From: Numida meleagris | Lineage: Eukaryota > Chordata > Aves > Galliformes > Numididae | Reading direction: 5' to 3' | Length of the DNA stretch: 64,000 nt | NCBI RefSeq assembly: GCF_002078875.1 | Contig: NC_034438.1 | Span: 18,443,497 to 18,507,496, forward strand | Notes under the pieces: model-generated | Told to the model about the DNA's origin: nothing | Database searches by the model: none | Seen by the model: the letters and a program-made list of their open reading frames with translations, nothing else | In this document: piece by piece, positions 51,400 through 63,179 of the stretch | Numbering within the stretch: the first letter of the stretch is position 1 | Layout: each line of letters starts with the position of its first letter | Translations under genes and position numbers: made by a program

Positions 51400-52167
51400 T
51401 GCAGCTACCAGCAAAGGCAGCTCCAGCACGTTCTGTTGCCAACAGAGTATTTATGAGTGGTCTATATGCCTTTATTTATACTGTCCTAGTAATTTATTTC
51501 GGAGAAAAATCTTTTATTCTACATTAGCATCTGGTTGAGTATATGTACGAAGATGGGGATATTAATAGTTTGAAAGAATAATCTGTTTTTTAGCTTCTGG
51601 CTCTTGCATGCAGGATGGCTATTAGTTTCTCTTTTCTTTTTACTGTTTCACATTATACTGACTTCAGCCGGTGCCATGTGCCTAGAAATGATTTACTTCA
51701 TCAGCTTCAAATTATATAGTTGAATCCTTAGGGCAGTGGCCAAGGTATTTTAGAATAAGCTTCCTAATGCCATTTATATTTTCTCCTGACCGAAAATTAA
51801 TTTAGAAATATCACTTTAAAGAGCCAATCACTCATTCTGTCTAGATCATTTGTGTAAGGAACACTTCCTTGAGCATACTGCCTGAATAAGTCTGGGCTCA
51901 GTATGTTACACATCGTGTGCTTGGAAACTGCAGCAGTTAGAACTGACCTCCAGCCTTCCTGAACCCTAAGCCACCAGATCTTCCTTTCAGACTCCAACTG
52001 GATGTGGGTGTTCGGTGCAGATCCTCAGAGATATTAGATACTTTATCCTGGCTAGCCAGCTAGTATGCTTACATTTCTGTGTGAACTGCATGTCTGTTCA
52101 ACTCCTTTCTGAAACTGTACTCATTTTCTCATTCCAGCATGCAGAGGCCCTGGTAGTTTCTGCCCTA

Positions 52168-52195
52168 GAGGGCAGAAAGAGGGCAGAAAGAGGGC
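52168..52195. repeat. 11-bp tandem repeat, 2.5 copies
   Basis: GAGGGCAGAAA occurs twice in tandem, followed by GAGGGC. It lies in the presumed RAB3C 3' UTR. Confidence 0.85.
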
Positions 52196-52525
52196 TGACC
52201 AGCTCTTTTTACTTCCATCTGCATTAGAAATTTAACATTCTGTTCAGATATTACCCCTGAAAAAGCCAAATCCATTACAGTCAGTTGTTCATAGCCAAAA
52301 ACTGTCATGTCATGTTGCTGTCAAACCTGCAGGCGTAAGCTTTCAGGAATTGTATCTCCCATTCAGTCACTGGGACAACCATCACCATACTGGCTACTAA
52401 TGCCTTTAGTTCACTCTGACCTAATGTAGATGTGCTGCTGATGACAATGAGCTTGAGTCTGACCTCATTTTTACTTTGATGAGGAAATCTTTTTTGACAA
52501 GACAATCAAAGATTGGCAAGATTTT

Positions 52526-52531
52526 ATTAAA
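52526..52531 (+). terminator. RAB3C: Weak alternative poly(A) signal ATTAAA
   Basis: ATTAAA lies about 1.1 kb after the stop codon and merges into an A run at 52529-52543. It could serve a short 3' UTR form. No clear GT-rich element follows within 40 bases, so support is weak. Confidence 0.2.
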
Positions 52532-52632
52532 AAAAAAAAAAAACAGCAACAAACTTTAGGAATAATAAGAAATGGCTATCATTTCCAGAGTTAAACTGAA
52601 TGTATCTATCAAATCAGGAAAGGCTGTGAAGA

Positions 52633-52672
52633 GCGCACACACACGCGCACACACACACACACACACACACAA
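52633..52672. repeat. CA/CG microsatellite
   Basis: A (CA)n tract with a few CG interruptions. It is likely to vary in length between individuals. Confidence 0.9.
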
Positions 52673-53084
52673 AGGCAGAAAAAACACACAAATTCTGTTT
52701 CAATTAATTTCATAAAAATAGTCATATTTCACAGTTTTAAAAAGTACTCCTCTGGTAACTGGTGGCACATCTATGCCCAGTACATAGTGCTTCGTGCAAC
52801 GGCTTTATTTCAGTCACAGTCACAGTGACATTTTTAAGCTAAACTGCATAACTGGGGAAGTGTTAACTATTTTATTGTTCCTAGCTGGCAGGCTTTAAGA
52901 CAAGGCTGACATTTCCCAGACTGTCTGCAATACAAAAAAAAAATAGGAAGACAAATTAGAAAATGGAAGTAACAAAAGTTACTGAAAACTGCTCACAACT
53001 GCAAAGGAATCCCTCTGCACACATTCCTGTTTTCCAAGGTAATTTATATTAACTCCTGAAAGACACTGAGGAAAATGGCCACTG

Positions 53085-53117
53085 TTTTTTTTTTCTTTTT
53101 TTTTTTTTTTTTTTTCC
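53085..53117. repeat. Long poly(T) tract
   Basis: About 32 T residues are interrupted by a single C. The tract ends in a short C run 87 bases before the CTCF-like motif. Confidence 0.9.
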
Positions 53118-53200
53118 CCCACTGGTTAAATAACCTACATAAACTTTGGTGTGGTGAAAGCAACTTTCAAGTAAGGCATATAGACGCACGCAAAATGGAT

Positions 53201-53219
53201 AGGCCACCAGGGGGCAACA
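53201..53219 (+). promoter_or_regulatory. CTCF-like binding motif
   Basis: CCACCAGGGGGC at 53204-53215, preceded by GG and followed by AAC, is an almost perfect match to the vertebrate CTCF core (CCASYAGRKGGC type). It lies about 1.8 kb beyond the RAB3C stop in otherwise GC-poor DNA. CTCF sites act as insulators and loop anchors. Occupancy cannot be judged from sequence. Confidence 0.55.
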
Positions 53220-53386
53220 TTGGCTGTCTAATTTAAATTAACAAATGCGCTTTCTTCATGCTAGGGTTTTAAACCTGATGTCCTCTTAACAAGCTTACTT
53301 AAACACCTGTTTTCCTAATAGACATGGAGGCTGAACCTTCACTTGCTTAATTTCATGAACAGAAAGTACGGTCTTCTCTGGAGCTG

Positions 53387-53881
53387 ATGAGCAGTCAGGT
53401 AGAAGAGGCGTGTTCTACCCCTACCATAACCCTGCCTCTTACAGGGCAGTACTTTTTTCTCCCATATCTAAGGCAGCATGTTGGTAACTGTGCTGAGGAA
53501 CTTTCAGTGATACCTTTTCACCCACTAGGTACCAGCTGCTTGGATAGAAGTGATAGGGAATCAAGGGGCCTTTATATGAGATGGTGGCCAGTTTACCTCC
53601 CCATGCTTGTTATATTCATTTATACATACTGGAGAAAAAGGGAGCAGAAAAACTTTGAGACAGCAATCAACAGCAGCCCGCATTTATTTAGAAAAGGTTT
53701 AAGTTGTATTATATGCCTGAGGCATCACATTCTCAGGCAAGGCAAAGAGAAGGGAGGATATCAACACATCATACAAAAGCTTGGGCATGTCCTGGATCAT
53801 GCAGCACCTCTACAAGTGCAAACATTCACCTTTGCTCTGAGATTCTGGCTGCAAACTGGCTATTTCCCATGCACATTGTAA
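53387..53881 (+). other. Unrecognised 164-codon open frame, probably non-coding
   Basis: This is the longest open frame outside CR1. It would encode a protein with a hydrophobic stretch (WWPVYLPMLVIFIYTYW, about residues 67-83) and a basic segment after it. I recognise no family and see no Kozak context, splice partners or regulatory signals of its own. In six frames over 64 kb a frame of this length is expected about once by chance. It lies inside the possible RAB3C 3' UTR. Confidence 0.15.
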
Positions 53882-56800
53882 GAAGCAAACAAAGACAAAA
53901 AGATACCCCTTGCTATAGCCACACCTTGGTTTTATTCCGTTGCAATGAATTCTAAACCCTCACTGCCTCCTTGTGACAATGTAGACTCTAATCAGCAGTG
54001 GCAGTACATTATCAGCATATATTTTTTTTTAAAAGTTGAGAGATAGCTAAATCATTCATTAATTAAATAGTATTACTGAATTGCTTTTCATTTTGCATGA
54101 GGGGCTGGACAGAAGAGCAACAGCAAAGAATCTCTCCTTCCCTTTTCTGTGACAAGTAAAGTCTCTAGCCTCTGACGTACCTGATCTTCTGTATAGGATG
54201 GGGAGGCTGGGGAAGCAGCTGCCAGAGTAACACTGACTATCTGCCATGTGTTGTGAGGAAAGGCTCACCTGAAGCAAAAATGCAGGGCCTAGCCACTATA
54301 TAAGAACTCTCAGAGTCTTTGTATTGACACTCGGACATTGCCATAGAATTCAGAATTATTCAGATTAATTTTTAATGTGTTCACATCAAATCCTTGGAGG
54401 TTTTCAAGACAAAAATAGATAAAATCCTGAGCAACCTGCTTTGACTTCTCAGCTGACGCTGCTTTGAGGTGATTGGTCTGGGACCTGCTAATGTCCCATC
54501 CAACCTGATTTATCTTACCCTCCTTTCCTCTGAAATTTGACATTCCTGGATGTTCAAGGAGAACTTTTCTCAACAGTCAGCTTTACCCACTGTTGGAAAA
54601 ACAGGTTTTGATTTTCCAACCAGTGGAATAAGTTGGCTTTTAAAGCCATATGTTTCACAGCAATATTGAGTTTTCTGCTACAAATTTTGGTCAGATTCAG
54701 ACGAGAAGCATCAGATCTCAATAGCTCACCTTCCTAGGGTGGAACCTGGCTGTTGCAGAGGAACATGAAAGACAGAAGGGCTTCTGGGAAGTAACTTATG
54801 ATCCCTTCCTCAAGCATTATGAAAATTTAGCTTGAGTTCTGGGGAAGCCAGCAGGAGTAGAATCTTCATTCTACTTGAAATTATGCTTTGGCCCTTTTCA
54901 TAGTACAGGATCTACAACTGAAGCATGTGTCAAACTAATTCAACTCCAACTGGTCTCTGAGACAGAACTGCAATTTTCTTAAATGTAGGCAGAGGTATGT
55001 TACTACTGAACATTTTGGAAATTCCATCCTCGCCTAATTGGGGATCAAAATTCAATCAATAGATCATTCTTCACCCCTATCCAGTAGTCACTGATTATGA
55101 GTTAGTCATTGGAGGAGACAGAAGCAGGATTTGACACAGTTCTGCTAAGAGAAAGGATCAGGACGAAAAGTAATATTGTAGTGATACAACAGGTCTGGAT
55201 CATTAAGTTGAAAACCTGGGGACAAGATATCCAAAACTATTTTCAGCCTCACGATTTTTGGTCAAGAAGTACACACTTTTCACTAATTTGTTGTCACTCT
55301 CACACAGAAATAAGACTGATTGTCATGGAGCTTCATTGTTCCAGTCACAGATGACCTCTTCCGCTAAAATTTTGGCCAACTGATGAGATACAGCAGTTGT
55401 CACGGAGAGCATATTGCATTTTTGAGAGTTTAGATGCCTATGGTCAGAGGGTCCTAAGCTCCATAATGCCAGCTGAACTGTCAGTTCACAACCTATTTTC
55501 CAAGTTACAATCTAGACTACTGCTTTCAGCAGCAGGCTAATCCTGTGCATGGATAATACAGCAGCCATATCATTTTCTGATACTGTATTGCTTGCTGTAT
55601 GATCAAACCAGTGCTCAGAAAATGCCTTGGGATCACATGGGAACACAAGACACAGTTGGCACCTGCAGTGCCTCCTGGCAGTGACCAGCCAGAGAGCTAG
55701 CAAGCCTGGCTGGGTTAACCTTCAGACACGTGTTTTTGATTCCAATAAGAGTTCATGTTCACAGGCATTTTAGTCCTTATAGCATAGCTAACTTAATTAT
55801 TTTTGTTGTTGTTGCTGTAGTTTGTTTATTTAGATCTCTTTGTTTGGTATTTGAAATACATATAAGCTAGCTGGATTTTCTGCCAAAAAAAATTCTCTCT
55901 GAACAGCTGTGTATGTGACTGTTACCTGGAACTGTTTGTTCCTCTGTGCTTATACTTAATGCAATGCTTAGAGAAACTACCTGAGCAACTACATCGCTGT
56001 GGCCTTTCCAGAGCATCAGTCTGAAAGACTAAGCTTTCTTCCCAGTCTGCTCAGCTCTGTATATTCAGCTGTACCACATGCACCTTCTTCATTTCAGGAA
56101 TGAAGTATTTTGTGATACACAAAATCTGCTGGAATTTGATCCCAATCTTTGAGAATGCTTTGAGTTGAATTTTCAATTCTAGGGGAAAAAAAATGGTGGT
56201 ACAAATTCTACATCTGATGATGATGCCTCTGTTTCTGCAACACCAGATGAAAAGATGCTGCATTTGCATTCTAAAAAAAAAACAAAAAACAATATCTCCT
56301 CCAAACTACTCTTTTCTATATTTTCTATATTTCACTGAGAGAGGCAAGTTTTATTACTTGTATTTTTAAGGGCATCAACTAAATTACTGTTCTGCTGATT
56401 GACTGTTAGGACAGTTTCCTCCTTGGCCTGTTTCTTAGTCAGACAGTATGTGAGCCTGGTTCCTCTTTAGGATGATAAATATAGCAGTTCGAGACCCTGA
56501 GTACGTAAATCCTTATAGATAAGCTCTTAGGGGGTGTAAAGCAATATCTTCACTTCTGCCAACAGGGAAGTGAGTTTTGTTGATTTACACTGTTTAATCT
56601 ACACACATAGGCTTTTCAGTACAGTCTGACTCCAGATTCTCCAAGGTTCATCACATGTTTAGTGTCATTTAAAGAGGCAACTCAGTTCAAATTTTTGAAC
56701 AATTTTTACCAGTTTCTTTGTTAAGAATAGGTGAATGCAGTTCATCTTATGAAGTTTTTTTCTTTTTTCTTTTTCTTCCTTTTATTTTACTTTGTTTATC

Positions 56801-57431
56801 CATGGATGTTGATTGAATCAGAATTGTAACTACACACATTTAATATGCACATGCAGCAGTATGTCTTTGATGCTCACTCAGTTCCTACTGCTACTTATCT
56901 CATTAAGTGCGGCTTTCCATAAATGCCACAGCAAATTTATCCAGAACTTCTCATTAACAACAGAAATCCACGGGGTTACATCTGTAGTCCATATGTTTAT
57001 TTTCCATGGTTCCAGCCGTGTAGCTGGCTTGTCATTTATAGAATAAGGTACCTGGTATTTGATTTGATGAAGGAGAAGCAGAAGAGCAGTAACTTCAGGT
57101 TCATGTACAACATGCATTAATGAAAGCTGGGGATTGCGTACCACTTCTGGCGATAACTTTACTTGAGTAACTCTGACATGTACCTGCAACTAGTGTTAAA
57201 TGAACTGTTTGTGTGTAAATCCTGTTTAATATTTTGTCAGTAATGTCAGATGTGTTGTGGCTCAGTTGGACTGTCAGAACGTGTAACCTATATACTAGTG
57301 TTTGTGAAACTGAAATGTCTTAAATGTTGCATGAAAATATGTTATAAAAATAGATATGTTTTCTATTTTTTGAATACCTCAAAACTGAGGAATCATGGGC
57401 CAATAAGTGCAATATTTAATGACTTACTCAG

Positions 57432-57439
57432 TGTATATA
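57432..57439 (+). promoter_or_regulatory. Pumilio-type element TGTATATA
   Basis: TGTATATA matches the UGUANAUA element bound by Pumilio proteins in 3' UTRs. It matters only if the long RAB3C 3' UTR is real. An 8-base match in AT-rich DNA can easily occur by chance. Confidence 0.2.
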
Positions 57440-58917
57440 AACCTGTGTGAAAGGGAGAAGTGTCCTGTATGTGTGATAAGGTGTTGATGATGCCTGTGTG
57501 GGTTAAGATTTCCAGTAGCTCTACTTGTCTTGTAGTAAAATTTATATAGTAAATGCTTTATCAGTGTTGTGTAAAAATACTCTATTCTTAAGTCATTTAA
57601 ACTATTTTTCATATATGAGATGATGGTAAGAGATGTCTGTATGTTTATTGCAAGTGCATGTCAATTTTACTTTAAGAATTGTGAGTGTCCTCTTTGGAAA
57701 TGGTCGCGTTACATCAACGCTAGTGGGACAACACATTTAGTCAGAAGATGCTTGTAAACATTTCTGAACTATCTGCATATATTTTTAAAGCATGCTCTCT
57801 AGAGACATTAGAATAACCTCCTAGAGCGTTATCAGTTACATTATCTGTTTGCCTATATTGCATAATATCATATGAGTGTGTTTTCTTTAATATGATATAG
57901 TTAACTCGTAATATCTGAAAAATTTAATAGGAGTATCCAATAATCTTGCAGATAACTTTGCAGACTTCAGCGGATGCCCTGATTTAATGTTTTTGGGAAC
58001 AGCCTGAAGGTCACAGTCAAAGTGGCCTAGCACAGTGGACAGTGACTTTAATTAGTCAATAATGCCAATTAAGCTTATTAACTTTTCTAGATCCTAAAGA
58101 GGGAAAATATATCCTTAAATATATTCACCCAGACTCTTCACTCAACAGCTACATGGTCCTTAGTACATTTGGCAAAAAGTGCAGTCTAGAATCTAACCAT
58201 GACAAAAAAAATGAGAGATCCAACCATTCCTATTTCCTTTCTTCTTATCATTGCATATTTCTGACAATTCTCTAAGCATGTGAGCAAGGCCATCACTATT
58301 CAGCAAAACTCTCAAAAGCTTTGGGCAGCTGAGGAACTTCTAACTCTGAAACACCTATCCACCAGTTTCTTAGATTCCCAGTTATGTCTATGGACTCCAT
58401 GGAGGAGAAGCTTGTTCTGTTAATTCTTGCTACACCTCTGGTTCAAAGGGAGTGTGTCATGATCCCTGGGAATCTGCTAAGTAAAGTTAGGCCACTGAGA
58501 CTGGGACAAGGAGAGTAACTGTTTTTACTGAAATTTTTCTGAAAACCCGTTTTCTTTACCACCACATTAAAAGGTGCCTAAGTACATCTTCAGTTGACCT
58601 GATGCATTTTTGTTGACAATATACAAAGTTAATTTGTTTGGTTGTTTGTTTGCTTTTTGTTGTTGTTGTTTTAAATTGGACTCACGAAAAAACGAATCAG
58701 TCTAAGGCCTACTGGAAACCATTACTGTGGTTTTCCTTTCCTATGTCTTCACATAGTTTCTCTGAGAAAGCAAATAGCCAAATTGCATTAAGTAGCACTT
58801 GCAATGACCTGAGCAGCCCTTAGAATTCTTCCTGCTTTTATACCTTCTGCTATGAAACCACCTGTGAAATTATACAGTCTAGGGTGAAATGATTTTGAGA
58901 GAAATTTGAGATTTCTT

Positions 58918-58923
58918 AATAAA
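58918..58923 (+). terminator. Canonical AATAAA, first after RAB3C
   Basis: This is the first AATAAA downstream of the RAB3C stop that I found when reading the + strand. The following 40 bases are not notably GT-rich, so it is a weaker candidate than the signal at 59560. Confidence 0.25.
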
Positions 58924-59559
58924 AGAAGGAAATTCTGGACATCTTTATAGCTAAGCAGCAGTAGTCATAATGCGAAGTACCACTTAAGTGCATATATACA
59001 GGCTGCTACAGGACTGGGGATATATTACCTAATTTTTTATTTTGCTAAGTGACCTGAGTATTCAAGGGCTGGCAGATAATTTTACCTACTATTTTTATTA
59101 TTCCTTATAGACCTATGAATATATACACAAAGAAAAATACTTACCTTGAAAATATGTAGCTGTTCTGGCTCCTTCAAGCTAACTTACTTGCTTACTTGCT
59201 CTTGATGATAAGTTGTTGAAGTTCTTGCTTAGGATGCATTTGTGAGGGCATGAGACTCAATCTGTCCCTCCTCCACCAGCTACTTCTGCAATATAGTGAC
59301 TGTGGTTCTAAAAAATATGTTAGTTTAAAATGCTGCTGGGTGACAAATGTTGTGAATCTTCTGCATTCATCCACAGGAGTTCTTGTCTGAACGTGAAGTA
59401 CAAGTTTTATCCATGTGCAGAGTTTTAAATCTATGTGGACGTAGAGACTGTGTGTATTCCACTGAATATTCTGTTTGTATGTGACTTCTGTATACCAAGT
59501 GGATTTTGTTTGTTTAGCTTTTTTTGTTGGGAAACTTCTTTTTTCCTTTTTTCAATTAC

Positions 59560-59565
59560 AATAAA
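59560..59565 (+). terminator. RAB3C: Candidate distal poly(A) signal
   Basis: AATAAA follows a T-rich run (59517-59552). About 30 bases later comes TTAGTTGTGGTG (59594-59605), a typical GT-rich downstream element. The arrangement of T-rich upstream element, hexamer, A-containing cleavage zone and GT element is what a real vertebrate cleavage site looks like. Assigning it to RAB3C assumes that the transcript continues about 8 kb past the stop. Confidence 0.45.
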
Positions 59566-59605
59566 TATTCAAGAGACTATATTCATGAATATCTTAGTTG
59601 TGGTG

Positions 59606-62379
59606 ACATAGTCTTACCCTCCTTCTCCCTATTTCTTTTACCCTACTGCAACTGTGAAAAAAAATGACTTCAGTTTTAATGATAGCCACCTGCAATAATT
59701 CATTACTGAATATCCCCTCAGCAGCACTGTTGAGTCTTAGATCTGTCTCCATCCCACACTTTACTGAACATTTTGCCCTAGGACTCTGTAGGAGAAAGAC
59801 CAGATATTTTCCTACCAAAAGCACAATGTTATGGCATCCTACATGTTAGCCTTTTAGCATGAGGTAAAGCTTTTTAATTTTTGCTTTCCATTCTGTAAAT
59901 TTCTAAAGCTCCTGCTCACTGGAGTGCGCTTGCAATTCAGTAGTTCCTGTTCCCTCTCCCTGTTACACTGCGCTTCAGTCAAGTCCCCCAGTTTTTCTAT
60001 TACCTTAACATCTCATCTGCAGAGTAAATATTGTCTGATTAATTCCCAGTTCTCACTCAACACTAGGAGCTTCTCAGCATATTATTGAGGGTCCCTTATC
60101 TCCAGGGAGGTTTTGCTGAGCAGCTCACAGCCCTGATTGACAGAACTTGTCTCTCTGGCACTGGCTCCTGTTATTGAATTGCCTCTGAGAATGAAAGTCC
60201 TTCATTGCTCCCAGCTACAAGCAAATGTAGTAACTTCGCCATTACCTTCATCTTGCTACTGATCTGTGAGATTGCCTCCAGTGTAATTGGAAAACAAGTG
60301 AATGAGGGGTAAGAGATGAAGGATAAGGGGGAAGGAACAGACACACTTCTGACTGATACCTTGGAACCAGGGTATTTTTTCATTGTTTGTATTTGGAATA
60401 TGTTAGGGCTTTAACATGCAGAACTAGAGAGAAAATCACAGATGGGTAGATGAGAATGATCATCCAAAAGGATAAAACCTGTTTCAACATCGAGTGTTTC
60501 TTGTTCATGAAAACCCATTTGTATCTTATTTCCTGTCAGTAGGCTAGAGCAGGATATAGAAAGTTCCCAAATGCCAATGAAGAAGACTTCAGAAAAGATG
60601 ATGTAAAGGGAAGATACAAAGTGACAATGTTCCTAATTTGATTAAGGAAGGGCAAATGGGCAGAATTTCCCTGTGAAGTGGGGGCACATTATTTGGCAAT
60701 AGCACATAACAAAACTGGGAAAGACAAAATTCAGGCTTGCAACCAACCAAATGGACTCTGCAGCTTAATCAGAAAACTGAGGCTGCTAAGTTGCAACGTA
60801 GCTGGATAGTATGGAAAAGCTGTAGTGTATGCACAGGTGATGGGAACCTGGTGTGAGGTCCTGTCCCTCGTGAGGTAAACAGAGGGTATGCCTAGGGCCT
60901 AGTCTCAGTGTGCCTGGGCTCTGTCAGGTCTAGAGAAGCTGGAGGTGCTGGAGGAGCAGCGGCAGGAGGAGACACCCCAACCTGATGTGTGACTGGGCAA
61001 CCCGGAGAAGGGGAAGGAAGATGAGAGCAGAGACCACTCCAACAGCAGAAAAAAGGTGTGGAAGGGCCAACACCCACTCAAATACCACATCACTGGAAGA
61101 AAAAAGACACATGGACATCACAAAATTATAGAATCATATTCAGTATGCACGTATTCAGGCACATAGCAGACAGACTTGCTGCGAGGCTTGTTCCGGGCTG
61201 CTGGGCTTTCCAAGGACCCAGGAAATGCATATGCTCTTGTTTCAAACAATTGCTTGTGGTTAGAATCTAAGTCTATGAATAGCTGTAGAACATCTTAGGG
61301 TGCCACACAGGATGCCTGCCCCTCAGCAGCCTCTTGAGGTTTTAAGATTAAAATAAGGTTTGGGAACATAACATCAGAGCAGCTATTTTTTTACAGCCCT
61401 GCCCAGCTTCTCTTTCATGAACACATATCCAAAGCTGGCTAGAGCATGTCTCCACTGTTACTGTTATTTTTAATACTCTGCAAGAAAGAAAAAATACCTG
61501 GTCTCCGGCCCTAGTCTACATGATGGCAGGCACTACCAGGGCTCAGCAGCACAAGGTGTGCCACATGTGTGAGGCTCCGCACACTGCCCACCAGCCCTGC
61601 CACTGCAGCGAGGTAGCAGCTGGTGGGTGTAGCAGGTGGAACTTGCCTTCTGGCCCTCTCTTTTATTTCCATTTTGGAACAACATCAGAAATTGAACATA
61701 AAATAAAGCCCACGTCAAACTGCAGTTTGTATTCTCTCTTCAGTAATTAACGACAGAAATATGAGTTTTCTGACATCTTCCCTGCATGAGGACACATATC
61801 TGTCCACACACCACCTGGCAGAGCAGAAAAACACTCAGGTTTTCCTGTGTCACTAAAACAACATGCAACAAGCACAGATTATTATACACACAGGGTAAAA
61901 ACACCCGCTCTAACATTACTGACAGGGATAACAGCCTCCCTCTGCCTTGCAGGGAACTATCTGTCAGGACCCTGTGTGTGGTGGCCATGTCCGTGCTAGA
62001 GGAGGGCGCCTCGCCCACGGCATGTGCAAGGGCTCCTTTCATTATATGAATCCTGTGCTCTCATTCAGCAGGCTGGCTGCTATCCACTTTTATTTCATGG
62101 GTAATTCCTGTAACTTGGTATCAGGGGTGAAAGCACTGGACCCTGGGATGAGGATTTCAGCTTAATTCCCTTTCAGCACATGACTCTCAGTTTTCATCCA
62201 CTAATTACTTTCCTGAAATATAATAGTAGAGTTTTTTCCTACGGCATTAGCAGATAGTGTCTTCGCTATTACATTTCAGAGGAAGACAGAAAGACCACTC
62301 ATTAACCTGCTGAACCTTCTCTACTGCATTACCAGTACTGGCTAACAGTAAACTGCTCCCACACAGCCCCTTTAACATA
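59606..62379. other. Intergenic DNA between the RAB3C 3' region and the CR1 at 62.4 kb
   Basis: No gene recognised. A small GC-rich patch lies at about 60900-61040 (GGAGGTGCTGGAGGAGCAGC), with short frames on both strands but no family match. An ATAGAATCAT at 61128 resembles a CR1 tail but has no CR1 body. Confidence 0.5.
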
Positions 62380-62832
62380 AGAAGGATGTGGAACTGTTGG
62401 AGCAAATCCAGACGAGGATTATAAAAAGGCAGGAGCACCTCTCTTATGAAGAAAGGCTGAGGGAGCTGGGCTTGGTCAGGCTGGAGAAGACTCCGGGGGT
62501 GAACCTCACTGTGGCCTTCCAGTACTTGAAGGGGTCTTATAAGAACGGTGGAGACCGACTTTTTATGTAGCCTAATAGTGATAGAACAAGGGGTAATGTC
62601 TTTAAACTAAAACAGAGGAGATTTAGGTTAGATGTTAAGAGGAAATTCTTTACTCAGCGATCAGGCTGCCCAGAGAAGCTGTGGGTGCCCCATCCCTGGA
62701 GGTGCTCAAGGCCAGACTGGATGGGGCCCTGGGCAGCCTGAGCTGCTGGGGGGCAACCCGCCCGCACCTGGGGGTTGGAATCGAGTGAGCTTCAAGGTCC
62801 CTTCCAAACTAAGCTATTCTACGATTCTATGA
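62380..62832 (+). mobile_element. CR1 LINE 3' fragment, plus strand
   Basis: The start encodes the end of CR1 ORF2 (MELLEQIQTRIIKR, then [16 protein letters not shown] and VAFQYLKGSYKNGGDRLFM, stop at 62568-62570). The 3' UTR follows (GGCTGCCCAGAGAAGCTGTG, GGATGGGGCCCTGGGCAGCC) with a short octamer tail ATTCTACGATTCTATG. Around 62655 a few tens of bases appear to be missing between the TTTACTCAG segment and ATCAGGCTGCCCAG. The ORF2 end is intact enough to suggest a fairly young copy. It is the only CR1 beyond the RAB3C 3' region. Confidence 0.93.
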
Positions 62833-63179
62833 AATCCGTGGCTTGTTGTGGAAAGTGCCTAGCAACTGCTGCCAAAGCAAAATGGAGAAACAGAACTACA
62901 TTTTGGGGACGTGCTGACAACAAGCTTTCTCCCTGCACTGAGCTCACTGGTGGCCCCGACCTTGTGAGCATGTTTCCATAGCCGTATCAGAGCTGGGTCC
63001 CCAAGTGCTGGGCAAACAGATGCATTCCCCCTGTTCACTGCTTACTCTTCAAAGATAAACTGTGACCTTTCGGTGCTGAAATTCTGGGAAGTGAGTCCTG
63101 TTTCCTGAAAACAAGGTCCAGTAATCAGAAGAACCACTCACTGTGCCAGGAAAGGCAAGGACAAATTCTGCACTTGGAT
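62833..63179. other. Spacer between CR1 and the CpG island
   Basis: Moderate GC sequence with no recognisable element. CpG density rises towards the right edge. Confidence 0.5.

Larger units (their letters stand above)
51400..59590 (+). other. RAB3C: Candidate RAB3C 3' UTR (extent uncertain)
   Basis: The sequence after the RAB3C stop is AT-rich and has no recognisable gene. I read it for poly(A) hexamers. There is no AATAAA until 58918. The only earlier strong variant is ATTAAA at 52526, which runs directly into a 15-base A tract. A Pumilio-like TGTATATA lies at 57432-57439. If the signal at 59560 is the one used, the 3' UTR is about 8 kb, which would be long but not unprecedented for a neuronal gene. 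The interval also contains a CA repeat, a long T tract, a CTCF-like site and a 164-codon open frame that I do not recognise. The true end cannot be decided from sequence alone. Confidence 0.45.

Noticed and set aside
52526..52543. ATTAAA plus A tract as the end of a processed retrocopy
   Set aside because: No upstream coding similarity and no target duplications were seen; a simple A run is sufficient.
61120..61145. ATTATAGAATCATATTC resembling a CR1 tail
   Set aside because: No CR1 body sequence adjoins it; the match is too short.
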